In this document: one piece after another, positions 19,593 through 29,303 of the stretch
Layout: every line of letters begins with the position of its first letter
Position numbering within the stretch: the first letter of the stretch is position 1
Source: Burkholderiales bacterium
Lineage (GTDB): Bacteria; Pseudomonadota; Gammaproteobacteria; Burkholderiales; Burkholderiaceae_C
Reading direction: 5' to 3'
Assembly: GCA_016703325.1 (NCBI GenBank)
Contig: JADJCH010000033.1
Location: 5,644 to 69,643, forward strand
DNA length: 64,000 nucleotides
Notes under the pieces: model-generated
The model's input: the letters and a program-made list of their open reading frames with translations, nothing else
What the model was told of the DNA's origin: nothing
The model's database searches: none
Position numbers and translations under genes: made by a program

Positions 19593-20618
19593 TCAGGCTG
19601 CGGGCGCCCCCGCGGCTGCAGCGACCTGCTCAATCAACCCTGCAGCTCGGGGCAGCACCGCCCGCAAGTCGTACCCGGCCTGCACGCGTTCGCGCCCTGA
19701 CCGGCCCATGCGCTCCCTCAGGCCGCGGTCCACCAGCAGGTCATCCAGCGCATTCAGCCAGTCCTCAGGATGCGCCGCCAGCATGCCGGTGACACCCTCG
19801 CTGACCACGTCGGTGTTGACTCCCACCGGTGACGCCACGCAAGGCAGAGATGCGGCCATGTACTGGAGCAGCTTGAAGGCACACTTGCCTCGGGTGAATT
19901 CATCGTCGTTCAACGGCATCAACCCGACATCCGCATCCGGCAGGACCAGGGTCTCGATCCCAGGCTGCCAGGTTACCTTGTCCATTGCCACATCCCCCCA
20001 CTCCGGAAACCGGGAGGAAACGATGCGCAGACGAAAGTGGGCATGGCGGCGCGTCAATGCAGCGAAGACCGGACGCAGGGGCTCCAGGTACTGCAGGTTG
20101 CCCGGCAGACCGATCCAGACGACCACCCCACCACCCCGGCGTGAGAAATCGGCGGGTGCAAACGCACCGACATCCACCGCGGTCGGCACGATTTGTACCC
20201 GCCCCCCCGCCTGCTCGGCGCGGGCAGCGAGATAAGGGCTGCCGGCCAGCGTCAATCGGCTGTTCCTGCACATGCCCTCAAACGCTCGGAGTCGACTCGC
20301 GGAAGGCACTGGAGCCGACTCCACGCTCAGTGGCTGGCTGAGCCAGGTGACGTCATCGATGTCGAACACCGTCCTCGAGTTGCATGCAGCCAACCAACGC
20401 GATTCCAGCGGATGCAATCTCAGCTTGTGCAGCAGCAGCACATCGGCATCACGCAGAGCTGCGCGCAGGCGCCAGATCCGCAGCCCATACTCACGCTGCC
20501 GAATGGTTTCGACGCGCACCTGCCAACCACGTACCCTGAGCTCGTCCAGCAGGGGAGCGATGCGATAGCGGAACGACGGCTTCTCGACGTCGTAGGTCAG
20601 GACCAGCAGTTCAGGCAT
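19593..20618 (-). CDS. GT-B glycosyltransferase (group 1/4-like)
   Basis: The 341-residue protein starts MPELLVLTYDVEKPSFRYRI. It contains glycosyltransferase-family-4-like features: a donor half with VVWIGLPGNLQYLEPL, MPLNDDEFTRGKCAFKLLQYMA and SPVGVNTDVVSEGVTG, the nucleotide-sugar-binding end of such enzymes. I prefer ATG 20618 because GGGGTGA precedes it at normal spacing; a GTG at 20627 is in frame. Its start overlaps the end of the next upstream glycosyltransferase, so they are coupled. The substrate is not predictable. Confidence 0.8.
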   Translation of the reverse strand: MPELLVLTYDVEKPSFRYRIAPLLDELRVRGWQVRVETIRQREYGLRIWRLRAALRDADVLLLHKLRLHPLESRWLAACNSRTVFDIDDVTWLSQPLSVESAPVPSASRLRAFEGMCRNSRLTLAGSPYLAARAEQAGGRVQIVPTAVDVGAFAPADFSRRGGGVVVWIGLPGNLQYLEPLRPVFAALTRRHAHFRLRIVSSRFPEWGDVAMDKVTWQPGIETLVLPDADVGLMPLNDDEFTRGKCAFKLLQYMAASLPCVASPVGVNTDVVSEGVTGMLAAHPEDWLNALDDLLVDRGLRERMGRSGRERVQAGYDLRAVLPRAAGLIEQVAAAAGAPAA

Positions 20619-21780
20619 GCCGCTCACCCCGGTGCACCTTCTCGGCCTTCAGAATCACTGCCTCCATCGCCCGCTGCAGCACCCGCGTGTCGAGGCGCGC
20701 CAACGCAAGCTCCCGAGCACGCAGCGCCATCGCATCGGCAAGCTGCGGATCTTCAAAGACCTTCATCAGGGCCTGAGCGTACGCCTGATCCTCATGCTCT
20801 TCGACCAACCAACCGTTCTCACCGTCTCGCACGATCTCCGGAATCCCGGCGTGTCGGGTGGACACCACCACCGAGCCTGCAGCCATGGCCTCCTGTATCG
20901 AAGAGGGCAGCCCTTCCGTCTCTCCACCCGGAGCCGTGACGGAGTGCTGCAGGAAGACCCGGGCTCGCGACAGCAACTCCGCAATCGCCGCATGCCCCTG
21001 GACCCCCAGAAAATCCACCCGCGACTCCACGCCCAACTCCCTGGCCAGCACACGGCAGGGCTCCAGCAGCGGACCGTCGCCCACCATCTGGAGCCGCAGC
21101 TGTGGCCACCTATGTGCGGCAGCTGCAAAGGCCCGAACATTCGCCTGGGGGCGCTTCTTGTCGATGAACCGCCCCACCGAAACGATCAGTCCAGCGTCCT
21201 TCACGCCGGGTCGGAACAGCTCCGGGTTCGTTCCACTGGGCAGGACATGGGTGTTGGGATGCACCACACCGACGCGCCGCAGGTTTTCGACGAGGAAAGC
21301 CGACACGGCAAAGACGCCATCGACCTGCTGCATCAACCGCTGATAGGCCTGGACAGAACCCGCTGATCGCAAACGACTGGAAGCGTCGTAACCACGGAAA
21401 TAGACAAACACGGGGAGCCCCGCGGCAACGGCCACCGGTGCGATCCAGCAGCCCAGAGGGCCGAACTCCGCCAGCACAGCCGTGACGCCATGCTGTTGCC
21501 AGAAGTGCAGAATCCTCTTGCGCTCATGGCCCGCTGGCACGCCCCAATAGCGATGCCGCACAAAAGCCGACAGTTGCTGCGGCCATGCGCAAAGCAACGA
21601 AGCGGGACCTCCACGGACCTCGTCCGCTACGAGAAGCGGCTGCTCAAACGCCGGCCTGGCGCCTGACCGCCGCGCGACAACCACCGTGTTCCCGCCAAAA
21701 CTCTCCCGCACATGGCGTTCGATGAAGCGCTCAGAGGCCGCTCCGACCTTGTGCATGACCACAGCCAGTGTGCTGCTCAT
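20611..21780 (-). CDS. GT4-family glycosyltransferase
   Basis: The protein (389 residues from ATG 21780, MSSTLAVVMHKVGAASERF) has the GT-B/GT4 layout. Key motifs are FVYFRGYDASSRLR, ALPSGTNPELF-like VLPSGTNPELFRPG, IVSVGRFIDKKRP and the C-terminal EX7E region GLPSSIQEAMAAGSVVVSTRHAGIPE. Such enzymes add a hexose during lipopolysaccharide or exopolysaccharide synthesis. It sits between the two GT8-like paralogues upstream and another GT-B gene downstream, overlapping the latter by a few bases. Confidence 0.88.
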   Translation of the reverse strand: MSSTLAVVMHKVGAASERFIERHVRESFGGNTVVVARRSGARPAFEQPLLVADEVRGGPASLLCAWPQQLSAFVRHRYWGVPAGHERKRILHFWQQHGVTAVLAEFGPLGCWIAPVAVAAGLPVFVYFRGYDASSRLRSAGSVQAYQRLMQQVDGVFAVSAFLVENLRRVGVVHPNTHVLPSGTNPELFRPGVKDAGLIVSVGRFIDKKRPQANVRAFAAAAHRWPQLRLQMVGDGPLLEPCRVLARELGVESRVDFLGVQGHAAIAELLSRARVFLQHSVTAPGGETEGLPSSIQEAMAAGSVVVSTRHAGIPEIVRDGENGWLVEEHEDQAYAQALMKVFEDPQLADAMALRARELALARLDTRVLQRAMEAVILKAEKVHRGERHA

Positions 21781-21812
21781 CCTGACGTCCTCGGAAATAT
21801 GCAGGTCATGCG

Positions 21813-22637
21813 TCATTCACGCCAGGAATCGGTGATCCACGGCACCGGACAGACAAACCGCTGCAGGTGGCGCCAGCGGCTGCGGTCCACCCGCTGATCG
21901 CTGAAGGTGGCCCGTAGGTGCTGCCACAGCGTCGGGTGCGGCGGGGCGCCCTTGTTCCAGCGGCCCAGAACCACATCGTCGGGGTTCGGGCCGCCCGGGA
22001 AGGTGACGATGCGCGAGCCGGCCGGCAGCCTGGCCGGCACGAAGTAGCGCAGCGGCACCGGCGGCAGGCAGTGCAGGCGGAAATGCCGCGTCCAGGCCTC
22101 CGGCCAGAAGTGGATGCCCCCGGTGACCGAGGCGGTCACATAGTGCTGCTCGAACTGGTACTTGTCGGCGATGCCCTGCGGGTCCGCACGGAAGTTGTCC
22201 AGCAGGTGGGCGTTGCCCCCGACCGGGAAGCGGAACACCGAGGTCTGCCCCAGCCGCTGCATCGGCCGGGCCCAGTTGCGGGCCACATAGACGTCCTGGG
22301 GGCTGCCGATGGTGAAGTAGTCCTCCAGCGGCCCGACGATCACCGAATCCAGGTCGATGAACAGCGCCGTGCCGGGCTGCAACCCGGGCACCTCGCGCCC
22401 CCACAGCACCTGCTTGCGCCACTTGCCGCGGGTGCGCTGCGGGTGCGGCACGCCCAGCTCCGGCAAGGGGAAGCACTCCACCTCCGGGCGAATGCCTTGG
22501 GCATCGTCGGTCAGACAGACCACACGGAAGGGCGCGGCCAGGTGGCGCGACACCATGCCGTAGAGCCGGTTGACGTACTCCGGGCCGTAGAGCTGGCCCC
22601 ACTTCACGCAGACGACCTGCCGGATGGCTTCGCTCAT
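21813..22637 (-). CDS. GT8-like putative glycosyltransferase, paralogue B
   Basis: The protein (274 residues from ATG 22637) shares its whole layout with paralogues A and C: VVCVKWGQLYGPEYVNRLY, FRVVCLTDD, the DxD motif in LFIDLDSVIVGP, TSVFRFPVGGNAHLL and a tryptophan-rich segment HFWPEAWTRHF. It ends with a longer C-terminal extension than paralogue A. It lies 4 bases after paralogue C, so the pair arose by tandem duplication or is kept as a unit. Acceptor and donor are unknown. Confidence 0.75.
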   Translation of the reverse strand: MSEAIRQVVCVKWGQLYGPEYVNRLYGMVSRHLAAPFRVVCLTDDAQGIRPEVECFPLPELGVPHPQRTRGKWRKQVLWGREVPGLQPGTALFIDLDSVIVGPLEDYFTIGSPQDVYVARNWARPMQRLGQTSVFRFPVGGNAHLLDNFRADPQGIADKYQFEQHYVTASVTGGIHFWPEAWTRHFRLHCLPPVPLRYFVPARLPAGSRIVTFPGGPNPDDVVLGRWNKGAPPHPTLWQHLRATFSDQRVDRSRWRHLQRFVCPVPWITDSWRE

Positions 22638-22641
22638 CGCC

Positions 22642-23418
22642 TCAACCTCCCCAGGCCTGGCGCAGCCAGTCAATGTTGCCGATGCGCCGGTACCACTTCT
22701 GGCCCTGCCCGGCCAGCACGTCGGACATCTTGGGTGTGCCGGCGAACACCACGATGTGCGCGCCCGCCGGGACCACCGGGTCGCGCAGGTAGCTCTTCAC
22801 GTGGCGGGGCACGCAGTCGTTCTTGAAACTCACGCACCAGCCCCGTGGCCAGTACGCCAGGTCCCCATGGGCGGCCAGCTGGGCGCTCTGGAACTGCTGG
22901 GAGATCTCGTAGCGCTGCGCGGCCCCCTTCGGGTCGGCCACATAGGCGTCCAGGATGTAGCGGTGGGCGCCGATCTCGAAGCGGAACACCGAGGAGTTGC
23001 CCACGCTGTGCAGGAAGCGGTCACGCTCCGGGTCGATGCGGCGCAGCGGCTTGTGGCGAAACAGATCATCGTCCCGGATGATCAGGAAACGCCCCGGCGC
23101 GCTGAAGAAGGGCTCCAGGTCGTCCACTACCACCAGATCCAGGTCCAGGAACAGCGCCGTGCCCTGCAGGTCGGCCAGCTGCTCGCGGAACACCGCCAGC
23201 TTGCGCCAGCGCAGGTCCTTCTGGCCGGCGGGCAGCCCCAGGTCCGGCAGCGGTCGCACCTCGACGTCCGCGTCCAGTCCCTGTGCATCGTCGGTGAAGC
23301 AGACGAAGCGGTGCGGCCGCTTCAGGTGCCGGGCCACGCCTCGGCGCAGGTGATTGACGTATTCGGGCCCGTACATCGAGCCCCACTTCATGCAGATGAC
23401 GTTGACGCGAGGGTCCAT
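22642..23418 (-). CDS. GT8-like putative glycosyltransferase, paralogue C
   Basis: The protein (258 residues from ATG 23418, MDPRVNVICMKWGSMYGPEY) carries FVCFTDD, LFLDLDLVVVDD, NSSVFRFEIGAH and YWPRGWCVSFK, matching paralogues A and B. It is the first gene of a minus-strand run reaching 16582 that contains two GT8-like genes, two GT-B genes, DegT, the broken acyltransferase and the unassigned glycan gene. The predicted role is surface-glycan assembly in the cytoplasm. Confidence 0.75.
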   Translation of the reverse strand: MDPRVNVICMKWGSMYGPEYVNHLRRGVARHLKRPHRFVCFTDDAQGLDADVEVRPLPDLGLPAGQKDLRWRKLAVFREQLADLQGTALFLDLDLVVVDDLEPFFSAPGRFLIIRDDDLFRHKPLRRIDPERDRFLHSVGNSSVFRFEIGAHRYILDAYVADPKGAAQRYEISQQFQSAQLAAHGDLAYWPRGWCVSFKNDCVPRHVKSYLRDPVVPAGAHIVVFAGTPKMSDVLAGQGQKWYRRIGNIDWLRQAWGG

Positions 23419-23732
23419 GGGCAGGCGAAATCCGTATGACTCCAGGTCGGCGCGGCACTCGAACCGCCGAGCCGCTGGCCCTGGCGGCGGCCCCGCCAAG
23501 GCACCCGGGGAAACCTCGGAGCATAACAATCCCGCGAAAGGTTTCACGCCACAACCACACTGTTGCCGCCGAACCTGCTCCCCCCCAAGGGGGTCCCACC
23601 TCCCCCCAAAGAACCCACTTCGGGGCGATGGGAGGCAGCGCCTGTCGCACCTATCGTGTATGGGCGGGGTCAACAGCGCCGGACTCCGCAGACACAGCGA
23701 CCTCCCGGCGCAACGAAAGGCAGGCAACGATC
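23419..23732. other. Divergent intergenic region, likely promoters
   Basis: About 310 bases separate the glycan operon (minus) from the ComEA-like gene (plus). I see runs of C and G (CCCCCCCCAAGGGGG near 23580) and no convincing ORF. Promoters for both directions probably lie here, but I cannot place them with confidence. Confidence 0.4.
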
Positions 23733-24071
23733 ATGTGGAAGACCTTCCGGGCCGCACTGGTGGCCCTTCTCCTGGGCTGGGCCACTTTGGTGAGCGCGGC
23801 GGTGGACGTCAACAAGGCCAGCCAGGCCGAGCTGGAGTCGATCAAGGGCATCGGCCCGGCGATGTCCGGACGCATCCTGGACGAGCGCAAGAAGTCCACC
23901 TTCAAGGACTGGGACGACCTGCTGTTGCGGGTCAAGGGCATGGGCCCGGGCAACGCCCGCAAGATGTCGGAGGCCGGCCTGACGGTCAACGGCGGCGCCT
24001 TCACCGCCAGTGCCGCGGTGAAGCCGGCCAAAGCCGCCAAGGCTGCGGCAGACGAAGGCAGCAAGAAATAG
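23733..24071 (+). CDS. ComEA-like helix-hairpin-helix protein
   Basis: This 112-residue protein has a signal peptide (MWKTFRAALVALLLGWATLVSA) and a single ComEA-type helix-hairpin-helix DNA-binding domain: VDVNKASQAELESIKGIGP, then RVKGMGPGNARKMSE. A lysine/alanine tail follows. Periplasmic proteins of this kind bind incoming DNA during natural transformation, though short forms are widespread and not all work in competence. ATG 23733 is preferred over an upstream in-frame ATG because it starts the signal peptide. Confidence 0.88.
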   Translation: MWKTFRAALVALLLGWATLVSAAVDVNKASQAELESIKGIGPAMSGRILDERKKSTFKDWDDLLLRVKGMGPGNARKMSEAGLTVNGGAFTASAAVKPAKAAKAAADEGSKK

Positions 24072-24130
24072 GCTGGCGAAAGGATCGGCCCTGGCGCAGG
24101 CTGTGGGGTTCACGCCCCCACCGCGCCTGA

Positions 24131-25483
24131 TCAACGCAGGTCAGCCGGCGCAGGGTCCGACAGGGATCGATCCTGCCCCGCGCTCCAGGCGGCGGTCGGG
24201 GACGCAGTGACGCCTGGCAAAGTCGGCAACCCCCAGCCGAAGAAGCGCCGCACCTCGTCGGCCCGCGCCAAGGTATCGGCCAGCCCCAGACGGATCAGCT
24301 CCTGCGTATAACCGGACTCGAAGAGCAGGTAACTCGCCAGCGCTGAGCCCCGGGCCACACCGCCCGAGCCCGCGGCCCCTTCCCCTGACACCCCCACCGC
24401 CCGCAGCAACGTGCGCACCGTGCGCGGCAGGCTGTCGATGTGTCGGCCGGCCAGGTCGTCCAGGCGCTGGGTGGGCGCAATCACCAGGGCCTCGATGGGC
24501 CGCAGCGGGGTGCGGGCCCGGGCCTCGGGCGGCAGCAGAGACAGCGTCGCGTTGATGCGCTGCAGCCGCTCGACATCCACCGCCAGCGCATCCAGGAAGA
24601 TGTTGGACAGCGCATGGCCGGCGATCTGCGCCACGCTCGGGTAGCCGTTGCCGGGCACTTGACGGTTCTCCGGCTCGTGCATGCGGCCGGCCCCGATCAC
24701 CAGGATGCGCTCGGAGCCCAGGTGCACGGCGGGTGAGATCGGTGCGGCCTGCCGCATCGAACCGTCGCCGAACCATTCGTGGCCCTGCTCCAGATCCAGC
24801 GGCATGGCGGGAAAGACAAACGGAATCGCCGAGGACGCCAGCAGGTGCCGCACCCCGATGCGGCTGCGCACCGCCAACCGCTGCGAGCGGGACCAGGGAG
24901 CCAGCTCGTGCGTGCTTTCGTAGAAGGTGACGTGCTGCCCGCTGGTGTAGCTGGACGCGGTGACGGCCAGCGCCCGCAAGCAACCGCTGTCCATCAGCCT
25001 CGGCAGGCGCTCAAAGGGCACCAGCCGCTGCAGCAGGGCCTCCAGCGGGCCGTTGTCCAGCAGGGAGCGGGGGCGCAGCCGGCGAAAACGCGCCAGCGCC
25101 CAGCCAAAGGACATCATCGTCAACCAGGGCGCACCGCTGCGGATCATCGACAGCGAATCGGCCCGGTAGACCTGCTCGGCATGAAACTGGGACCAGACGT
25201 CCAGCAGGTCGGCCACTGCATGGTCGAAACGGTCATTGCGGCAGGCCAGCGCCGCCGCATTGATCGCTCCGGCGGAAGTGCCGGTGATGACCTGGAAAGG
25301 GCTGGCGCCGCCACGACCACAGGGCGCTCCGCACTCCTGGGCGATGCGGGCGACGGCCTGCAGCACGCCGATCTGGTAACCCGCGCGGGCTCCGCCGCCG
25401 GTGAGCAGCAGCCCGGTGACCGGCCCTTCCGGCGCGGGCAGTGACGTCGGGGATTCAGGTGGCGGCGTCTCCATGATGGCCAC
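24131..25483 (-). CDS. Patatin-like phospholipase
   Basis: The 450-residue protein is a patatin-family acyl hydrolase. The oxyanion-hole motif is GGGARAGYQIGVL (residues about 29-41), the nucleophile serine lies in GTSAGA, and the catalytic aspartate in WFGDGSMRQ. There is no signal peptide or clear membrane segment, so it probably acts on membrane lipids from the cytoplasmic side. It starts at ATG 25483; a 38-base run of C on the coding strand lies 26 bases upstream, where it could affect expression. Confidence 0.88.
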   Translation of the reverse strand: MAIMETPPPESPTSLPAPEGPVTGLLLTGGGARAGYQIGVLQAVARIAQECGAPCGRGGASPFQVITGTSAGAINAAALACRNDRFDHAVADLLDVWSQFHAEQVYRADSLSMIRSGAPWLTMMSFGWALARFRRLRPRSLLDNGPLEALLQRLVPFERLPRLMDSGCLRALAVTASSYTSGQHVTFYESTHELAPWSRSQRLAVRSRIGVRHLLASSAIPFVFPAMPLDLEQGHEWFGDGSMRQAAPISPAVHLGSERILVIGAGRMHEPENRQVPGNGYPSVAQIAGHALSNIFLDALAVDVERLQRINATLSLLPPEARARTPLRPIEALVIAPTQRLDDLAGRHIDSLPRTVRTLLRAVGVSGEGAAGSGGVARGSALASYLLFESGYTQELIRLGLADTLARADEVRRFFGWGLPTLPGVTASPTAAWSAGQDRSLSDPAPADLR

Positions 25484-25508
25484 AGTCTACGGACGGCAGC
25501 GGCCAGGT

Positions 25509-25549
<41 letters not shown>

Positions 25550-25573
25550 GGGCCCTAAGCGGAATGCCGAGGG

Positions 25574-28500
25574 TCAGGCCCCCTCGGCCGCGTAGACCAG
25601 CTCGCAGCCGCCCTGGCTGATCTGGCGCCACATCGCCAACGCCGGGTCGCTGGGGTAGAAGCGCGCCGATTCGCCCAGGTCGATTTCCCCCACCGCACCC
25701 GGGCGCTCCAGGCGCAGCCGCACCGACGTGCCCTGCACCGTTTCACCCTCCGGCGTGGCCAGGCGTTTGGCCGGAAAGTCGCGCAGCAGCGTCTCCAGCG
25801 GTGCCAGCTGTGCCGCCGAGCGGCCGCTCACCGGCACCCTCAGGTAACGCGCATGGCGGCAGCGGGCACTGGGCAGGTCCCAGATCTGCAGCACGTTGAA
25901 GCGCAGGCCACCGCTGAAGCGGTCCGGCTGCGCCTTGCCCTGCAGCAGCACCACCTCGTCGTCCTTGAGCAGCGCCTGGTTGGCGTTGAGCAGGTCTTCG
26001 GCCACCACCGCCTCGATCGCACCGGACTTGTCGTCCAGCTTGAAGATCGCCACCTTGCCGCGCTGGCCGTTGACGATGCGCAGGTCGGTGATGACGCCGG
26101 CCAGCATCTGCGGGTCGCGGCTGTCGGAGACATCGGCCACCTCGCGTTTGACGAACTGGCGGATCTCAGCGCCCACCTGGTCGAACAGGTGGCCGCTGAA
26201 GAAGTAGCCGATCGCCACCTTCTCATGCCCCAGCCGGGTCTTGACGTCCCAGGCCTCGGCGGCGTTGTACTCCGGCTCCTGGGTGGAGCTGCCATGTCCG
26301 TCGCCGAACATGTCGAACAGCCCGCCCTGCGAGGCGTGCGCGGCCTGCGTGTCGGCGTACTCGAAGGCCAGACCCACACTGGCCAGCAGCTCGGCGCGGC
26401 CCTCGATGCCCTTGGGGTGCAGCAGGTCGAAGGCGCCGGCCTTGATCAGTGCCTCCACCACCCGCTTGTTGATGCGCTTGCGGTCCACCCGGGCGGCAAA
26501 GTCGAAGATGGACTTGAACGCCCCCCCCTCGTTGCGGGCCTCGACGATGGCCTCGATCGCGCCTTGGCCGGTGCCCTTGACGGCACCCAGGCCGTAGCGG
26601 ATCAGCCGGTCCCCCGCCTTGCCCGGCACGGGCTCGAAGCGGTAGACGCCCAGGTTGACGTCCGGCGCCTCGAAGCCGATGCGGAAGTTCTTCATCGCAT
26701 CGTCGCGCAGCACCTTCAGCTTGTCGGTGTCGTCGAGTTCGATGGTCATGTTGGCCGCGAAGAACTCGGCCGTGAAGTGGCGCTTGATCCAGCCCGTGTG
26801 GTACGCCAGCAGGGAGTAGGCGGCGGCGTGCGACTTGTTGAAGCCGTAGCCGGCGAACTTCTCCATCAGGTCGAAGACCTCGTCGGCCTTGTCCTGGCCG
26901 ATGCCCTTCTCGGCCGCGCCCTTGCGGAACAGCTCGCGGTGGGCGGCCATTTCGTCGGCCTTCTTCTTGCCCATCGCGCGGCGCAGCATGTCCGCGCCGC
27001 CCAGGCTGTAGCCACCCAGCACCTGGGCGGTCTGCATCACCTGCTCCTGGTAGACCATGATCCCGTAGGTCTCTGCCAGCACCGGCTCCACCAGCGGATG
27101 CGGGTACTCCACCACCTCGCGGCCGTGTTTGCGTGCCACAAAGCTGGGGATCAGGTCCATCGGGCCCGGGCGGTACAGCGCGTTCAGCGCAATCAGGTCC
27201 TCCAGTCGGCTCGGGCGGGCGTCCTTGAGCATGCGCTGCATGCCACCGGATTCGAACTGGAACACCGCCTCGGTGTAGCCGTCCGAGAACAGCTTGTAGA
27301 CCGAGGCATCGTCCAGCGGAAGGGTCTCGAAGGCAAAGTCCTTCTGGTCCGCATGCCGCGCGACGATGAACTCCTTGGCCAGCTCCAGGATGGTCAGCGT
27401 GGCCAGGCCCAGGAAGTCGAACTTCACCAGGCCGATGGCCTCCACGTCGTCCTTGTCGTACTGGCTGACCGCCGAGTCGCTGCCGGGCTGCTGGTACAGC
27501 GGGCAGAAGTCGGTGATCTTGCCCGGGGCGATCAGCACGCCCCCGGCGTGCATGCCGATGTTGCGCACCATGCCCTCGACGCGGGTGGCCAGCGCCAGCA
27601 GCTCGGCCACCTCCTCCTCGGCGGCCTCGCGCTGGTCCAGCTCGGGCGCCTCCTGGCGGGCGTAGATCAGCTTGTCGTCCGGCTTCTCGGGCACCTTGGC
27701 CAGCGTCACCGTCTTGCCCGGCGGGGCGGGGATGAGCTTGGCGATCGAGTCCACATGGCCGTAGCCCATGCCCAGCACCCGGCCGATGTCGCGCAGCGCC
27801 GCCTTGGCGGCCATGGTGCCGAAGGTGGCGATCTGGCTCACCGCCGGGCGGCCGTAGCGCTCCTTCACGTAGTCGATGACGCGGTCGCGGTTGCCCTGGC
27901 AGAAGTCGATGTCGAAGTCAGGCATCGACACCCGCTCCGGGTTCAGGAAGCGCTCGAACAGCAGGTTGTAGTGCAGCGGGTCGAGGTCGGTGATCGACAG
28001 TGCGTAGGCCACCAGCGAGCCTGCGCCCGAACCCCGGCCCGGCCCCACCGGGCAGCCGTTGGCCTTGGCCCAGCGGATGAAGTCCGACACGATCAGGAAG
28101 TAGCCTGGGAAGCCCATCTTGATGATGGTGCCCAGCTCGAACTCCAGCCGATCGACGTAGCGCGGCCGCTCGGCGTCGCGCTTCGCCACGTCCGGGAAGA
28201 GCAGCTCCAGCCGCTGCTCCAGCCCCTCAAAGCTGAGCTGGCGGAAGTAGGCCTCCATCGGCATCTTCGTACCGTCTTCCAGGTCGGGCGTCGGGAAGTT
28301 GGGCAGCTGCGGCTTGCCCAGCACCAGCGTCAGGTTGCAGCGCCGGGCGATCTCCAGCGTGTTGGCGATGGCCGAGGGGATGTCGGCGAACAACTCGGCC
28401 ATCTGCGCCGCGGTCTTGAAGTGCTGGTCGCGGGTGAAGCGCTTGACGCGCCGCGGGTTGGCCAGCGTCTCGCCCTCGGCCACGCAGACCCGCGCCTCAT

Positions 28501-29161
28501 GGGCCTCGAAGTCCTCCGGCTCCAGGAACTGGATCGGGTGGGTGGCCACCACTGGCAGGCCCAGCTTCGCCGCCAGCGGCACTGCCGCGCGCACCCAGGC
28601 CTCCTGACCGGGCAGGCCGGCGCGCTGCAGCTCCAGGTAGAAGCGGTTCGGGAACAGGCCGGCCAGCCGCCGCGCCAGCGCCTCGGCCCGCTCCATGTCG
28701 CCCTGCGCCGCGGCCAGCGCAATCGCCCCGCCCTGCCCGGTGCCGCCCAGCGGCGCGCCGGACAGCGCGATCAACCCGTCGGCGAGCTCGGCCAGGTTCT
28801 CCCAGGTCACCCAGGCCTGGTTGCGCTGCACGTTGGTTACCCAGGCGCGCGACAGCAGCTCGCAGAGGTTGAGGTAGCCGGTCTTGCTCTGCACCAGCAG
28901 CAGCAGCCGGCTGGCCGCTCGCGGCTCGCTGGCCGGCCCGGCGACCTCCGGCTCCAGCCAGATGTCCGCGCCGAGGATGGGCTGGACCCCCTTCTTGCGC
29001 GCCCCGCTGTAGAACTTGACCCCACCGAACAGGTTGGCCAGGTCGGTGATTGCCATCGCCGGCTGGCCGTCCTGGGCCGCGGCCTTGACGGCATCGTCCA
29101 CCCGCAAGGTGCCGTCGACAACAGAGAACTCGGTGTGGGTGCGCAGGTGGACGAAGGTCAT
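25574..29161 (-). CDS. dnaE: DNA polymerase III alpha subunit
   Basis: DnaE (1195 residues) is the replicative polymerase catalytic subunit. The N-terminal PHP domain starts FVHLRTHTEFSVVDG. The polymerase core has the catalytic acidic motif PDFDIDFCQGNRDRVI and the palm and finger blocks VGPGRGSGAGSLVAY and NKSHAAAYSLLAYHTGW. An OB-fold region lies near the C-terminus (AGVITDLRIVNGQRGK). The length and motifs fit a normal, complete gene. Confidence 0.97.
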   Translation of the reverse strand: MTFVHLRTHTEFSVVDGTLRVDDAVKAAAQDGQPAMAITDLANLFGGVKFYSGARKKGVQPILGADIWLEPEVAGPASEPRAASRLLLLVQSKTGYLNLCELLSRAWVTNVQRNQAWVTWENLAELADGLIALSGAPLGGTGQGGAIALAAAQGDMERAEALARRLAGLFPNRFYLELQRAGLPGQEAWVRAAVPLAAKLGLPVVATHPIQFLEPEDFEAHEARVCVAEGETLANPRRVKRFTRDQHFKTAAQMAELFADIPSAIANTLEIARRCNLTLVLGKPQLPNFPTPDLEDGTKMPMEAYFRQLSFEGLEQRLELLFPDVAKRDAERPRYVDRLEFELGTIIKMGFPGYFLIVSDFIRWAKANGCPVGPGRGSGAGSLVAYALSITDLDPLHYNLLFERFLNPERVSMPDFDIDFCQGNRDRVIDYVKERYGRPAVSQIATFGTMAAKAALRDIGRVLGMGYGHVDSIAKLIPAPPGKTVTLAKVPEKPDDKLIYARQEAPELDQREAAEEEVAELLALATRVEGMVRNIGMHAGGVLIAPGKITDFCPLYQQPGSDSAVSQYDKDDVEAIGLVKFDFLGLATLTILELAKEFIVARHADQKDFAFETLPLDDASVYKLFSDGYTEAVFQFESGGMQRMLKDARPSRLEDLIALNALYRPGPMDLIPSFVARKHGREVVEYPHPLVEPVLAETYGIMVYQEQVMQTAQVLGGYSLGGADMLRRAMGKKKADEMAAHRELFRKGAAEKGIGQDKADEVFDLMEKFAGYGFNKSHAAAYSLLAYHTGWIKRHFTAEFFAANMTIELDDTDKLKVLRDDAMKNFRIGFEAPDVNLGVYRFEPVPGKAGDRLIRYGLGAVKGTGQGAIEAIVEARNEGGAFKSIFDFAARVDRKRINKRVVEALIKAGAFDLLHPKGIEGRAELLASVGLAFEYADTQAAHASQGGLFDMFGDGHGSSTQEPEYNAAEAWDVKTRLGHEKVAIGYFFSGHLFDQVGAEIRQFVKREVADVSDSRDPQMLAGVITDLRIVNGQRGKVAIFKLDDKSGAIEAVVAEDLLNANQALLKDDEVVLLQGKAQPDRFSGGLRFNVLQIWDLPSARCRHARYLRVPVSGRSAAQLAPLETLLRDFPAKRLATPEGETVQGTSVRLRLERPGAVGEIDLGESARFYPSDPALAMWRQISQGGCELVYAAEGA

Positions 29162-29239
29162 CGGGGGGATTTTAGGGAGGCGGGTTCCGAGAGATGCAGA
29201 GAGATGCCGGAAAGGCGTCGGGCCTCAGCTCCCGGCCCC

Positions 29240-29303
29240 GTCATTCCCGCGAAGGCGGGAATCCAGGGAGTGGGCACTGGATCCCCGCCTGCGCGGGGAT
29301 GAC
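29240..29303. repeat. Long imperfect inverted repeat
   Basis: Arms at 29240-29266 and 29277-29303 (GTCATTCCCGCGAAGGCGGG / CCCCGCCTGCGCGGGGATGAC) form a hairpin with a 10-base loop. This resembles dispersed palindromic elements found in many proteobacteria. The right arm is the seed of the adjacent tandem array. Confidence 0.75.

Noticed and set aside
25853..29302. 1149-codon frame antisense to dnaE
   Set aside because: Composition is H/L/R/V-rich noise typical of the reverse of a GC-rich gene; dnaE motifs on the other strand are unambiguous.
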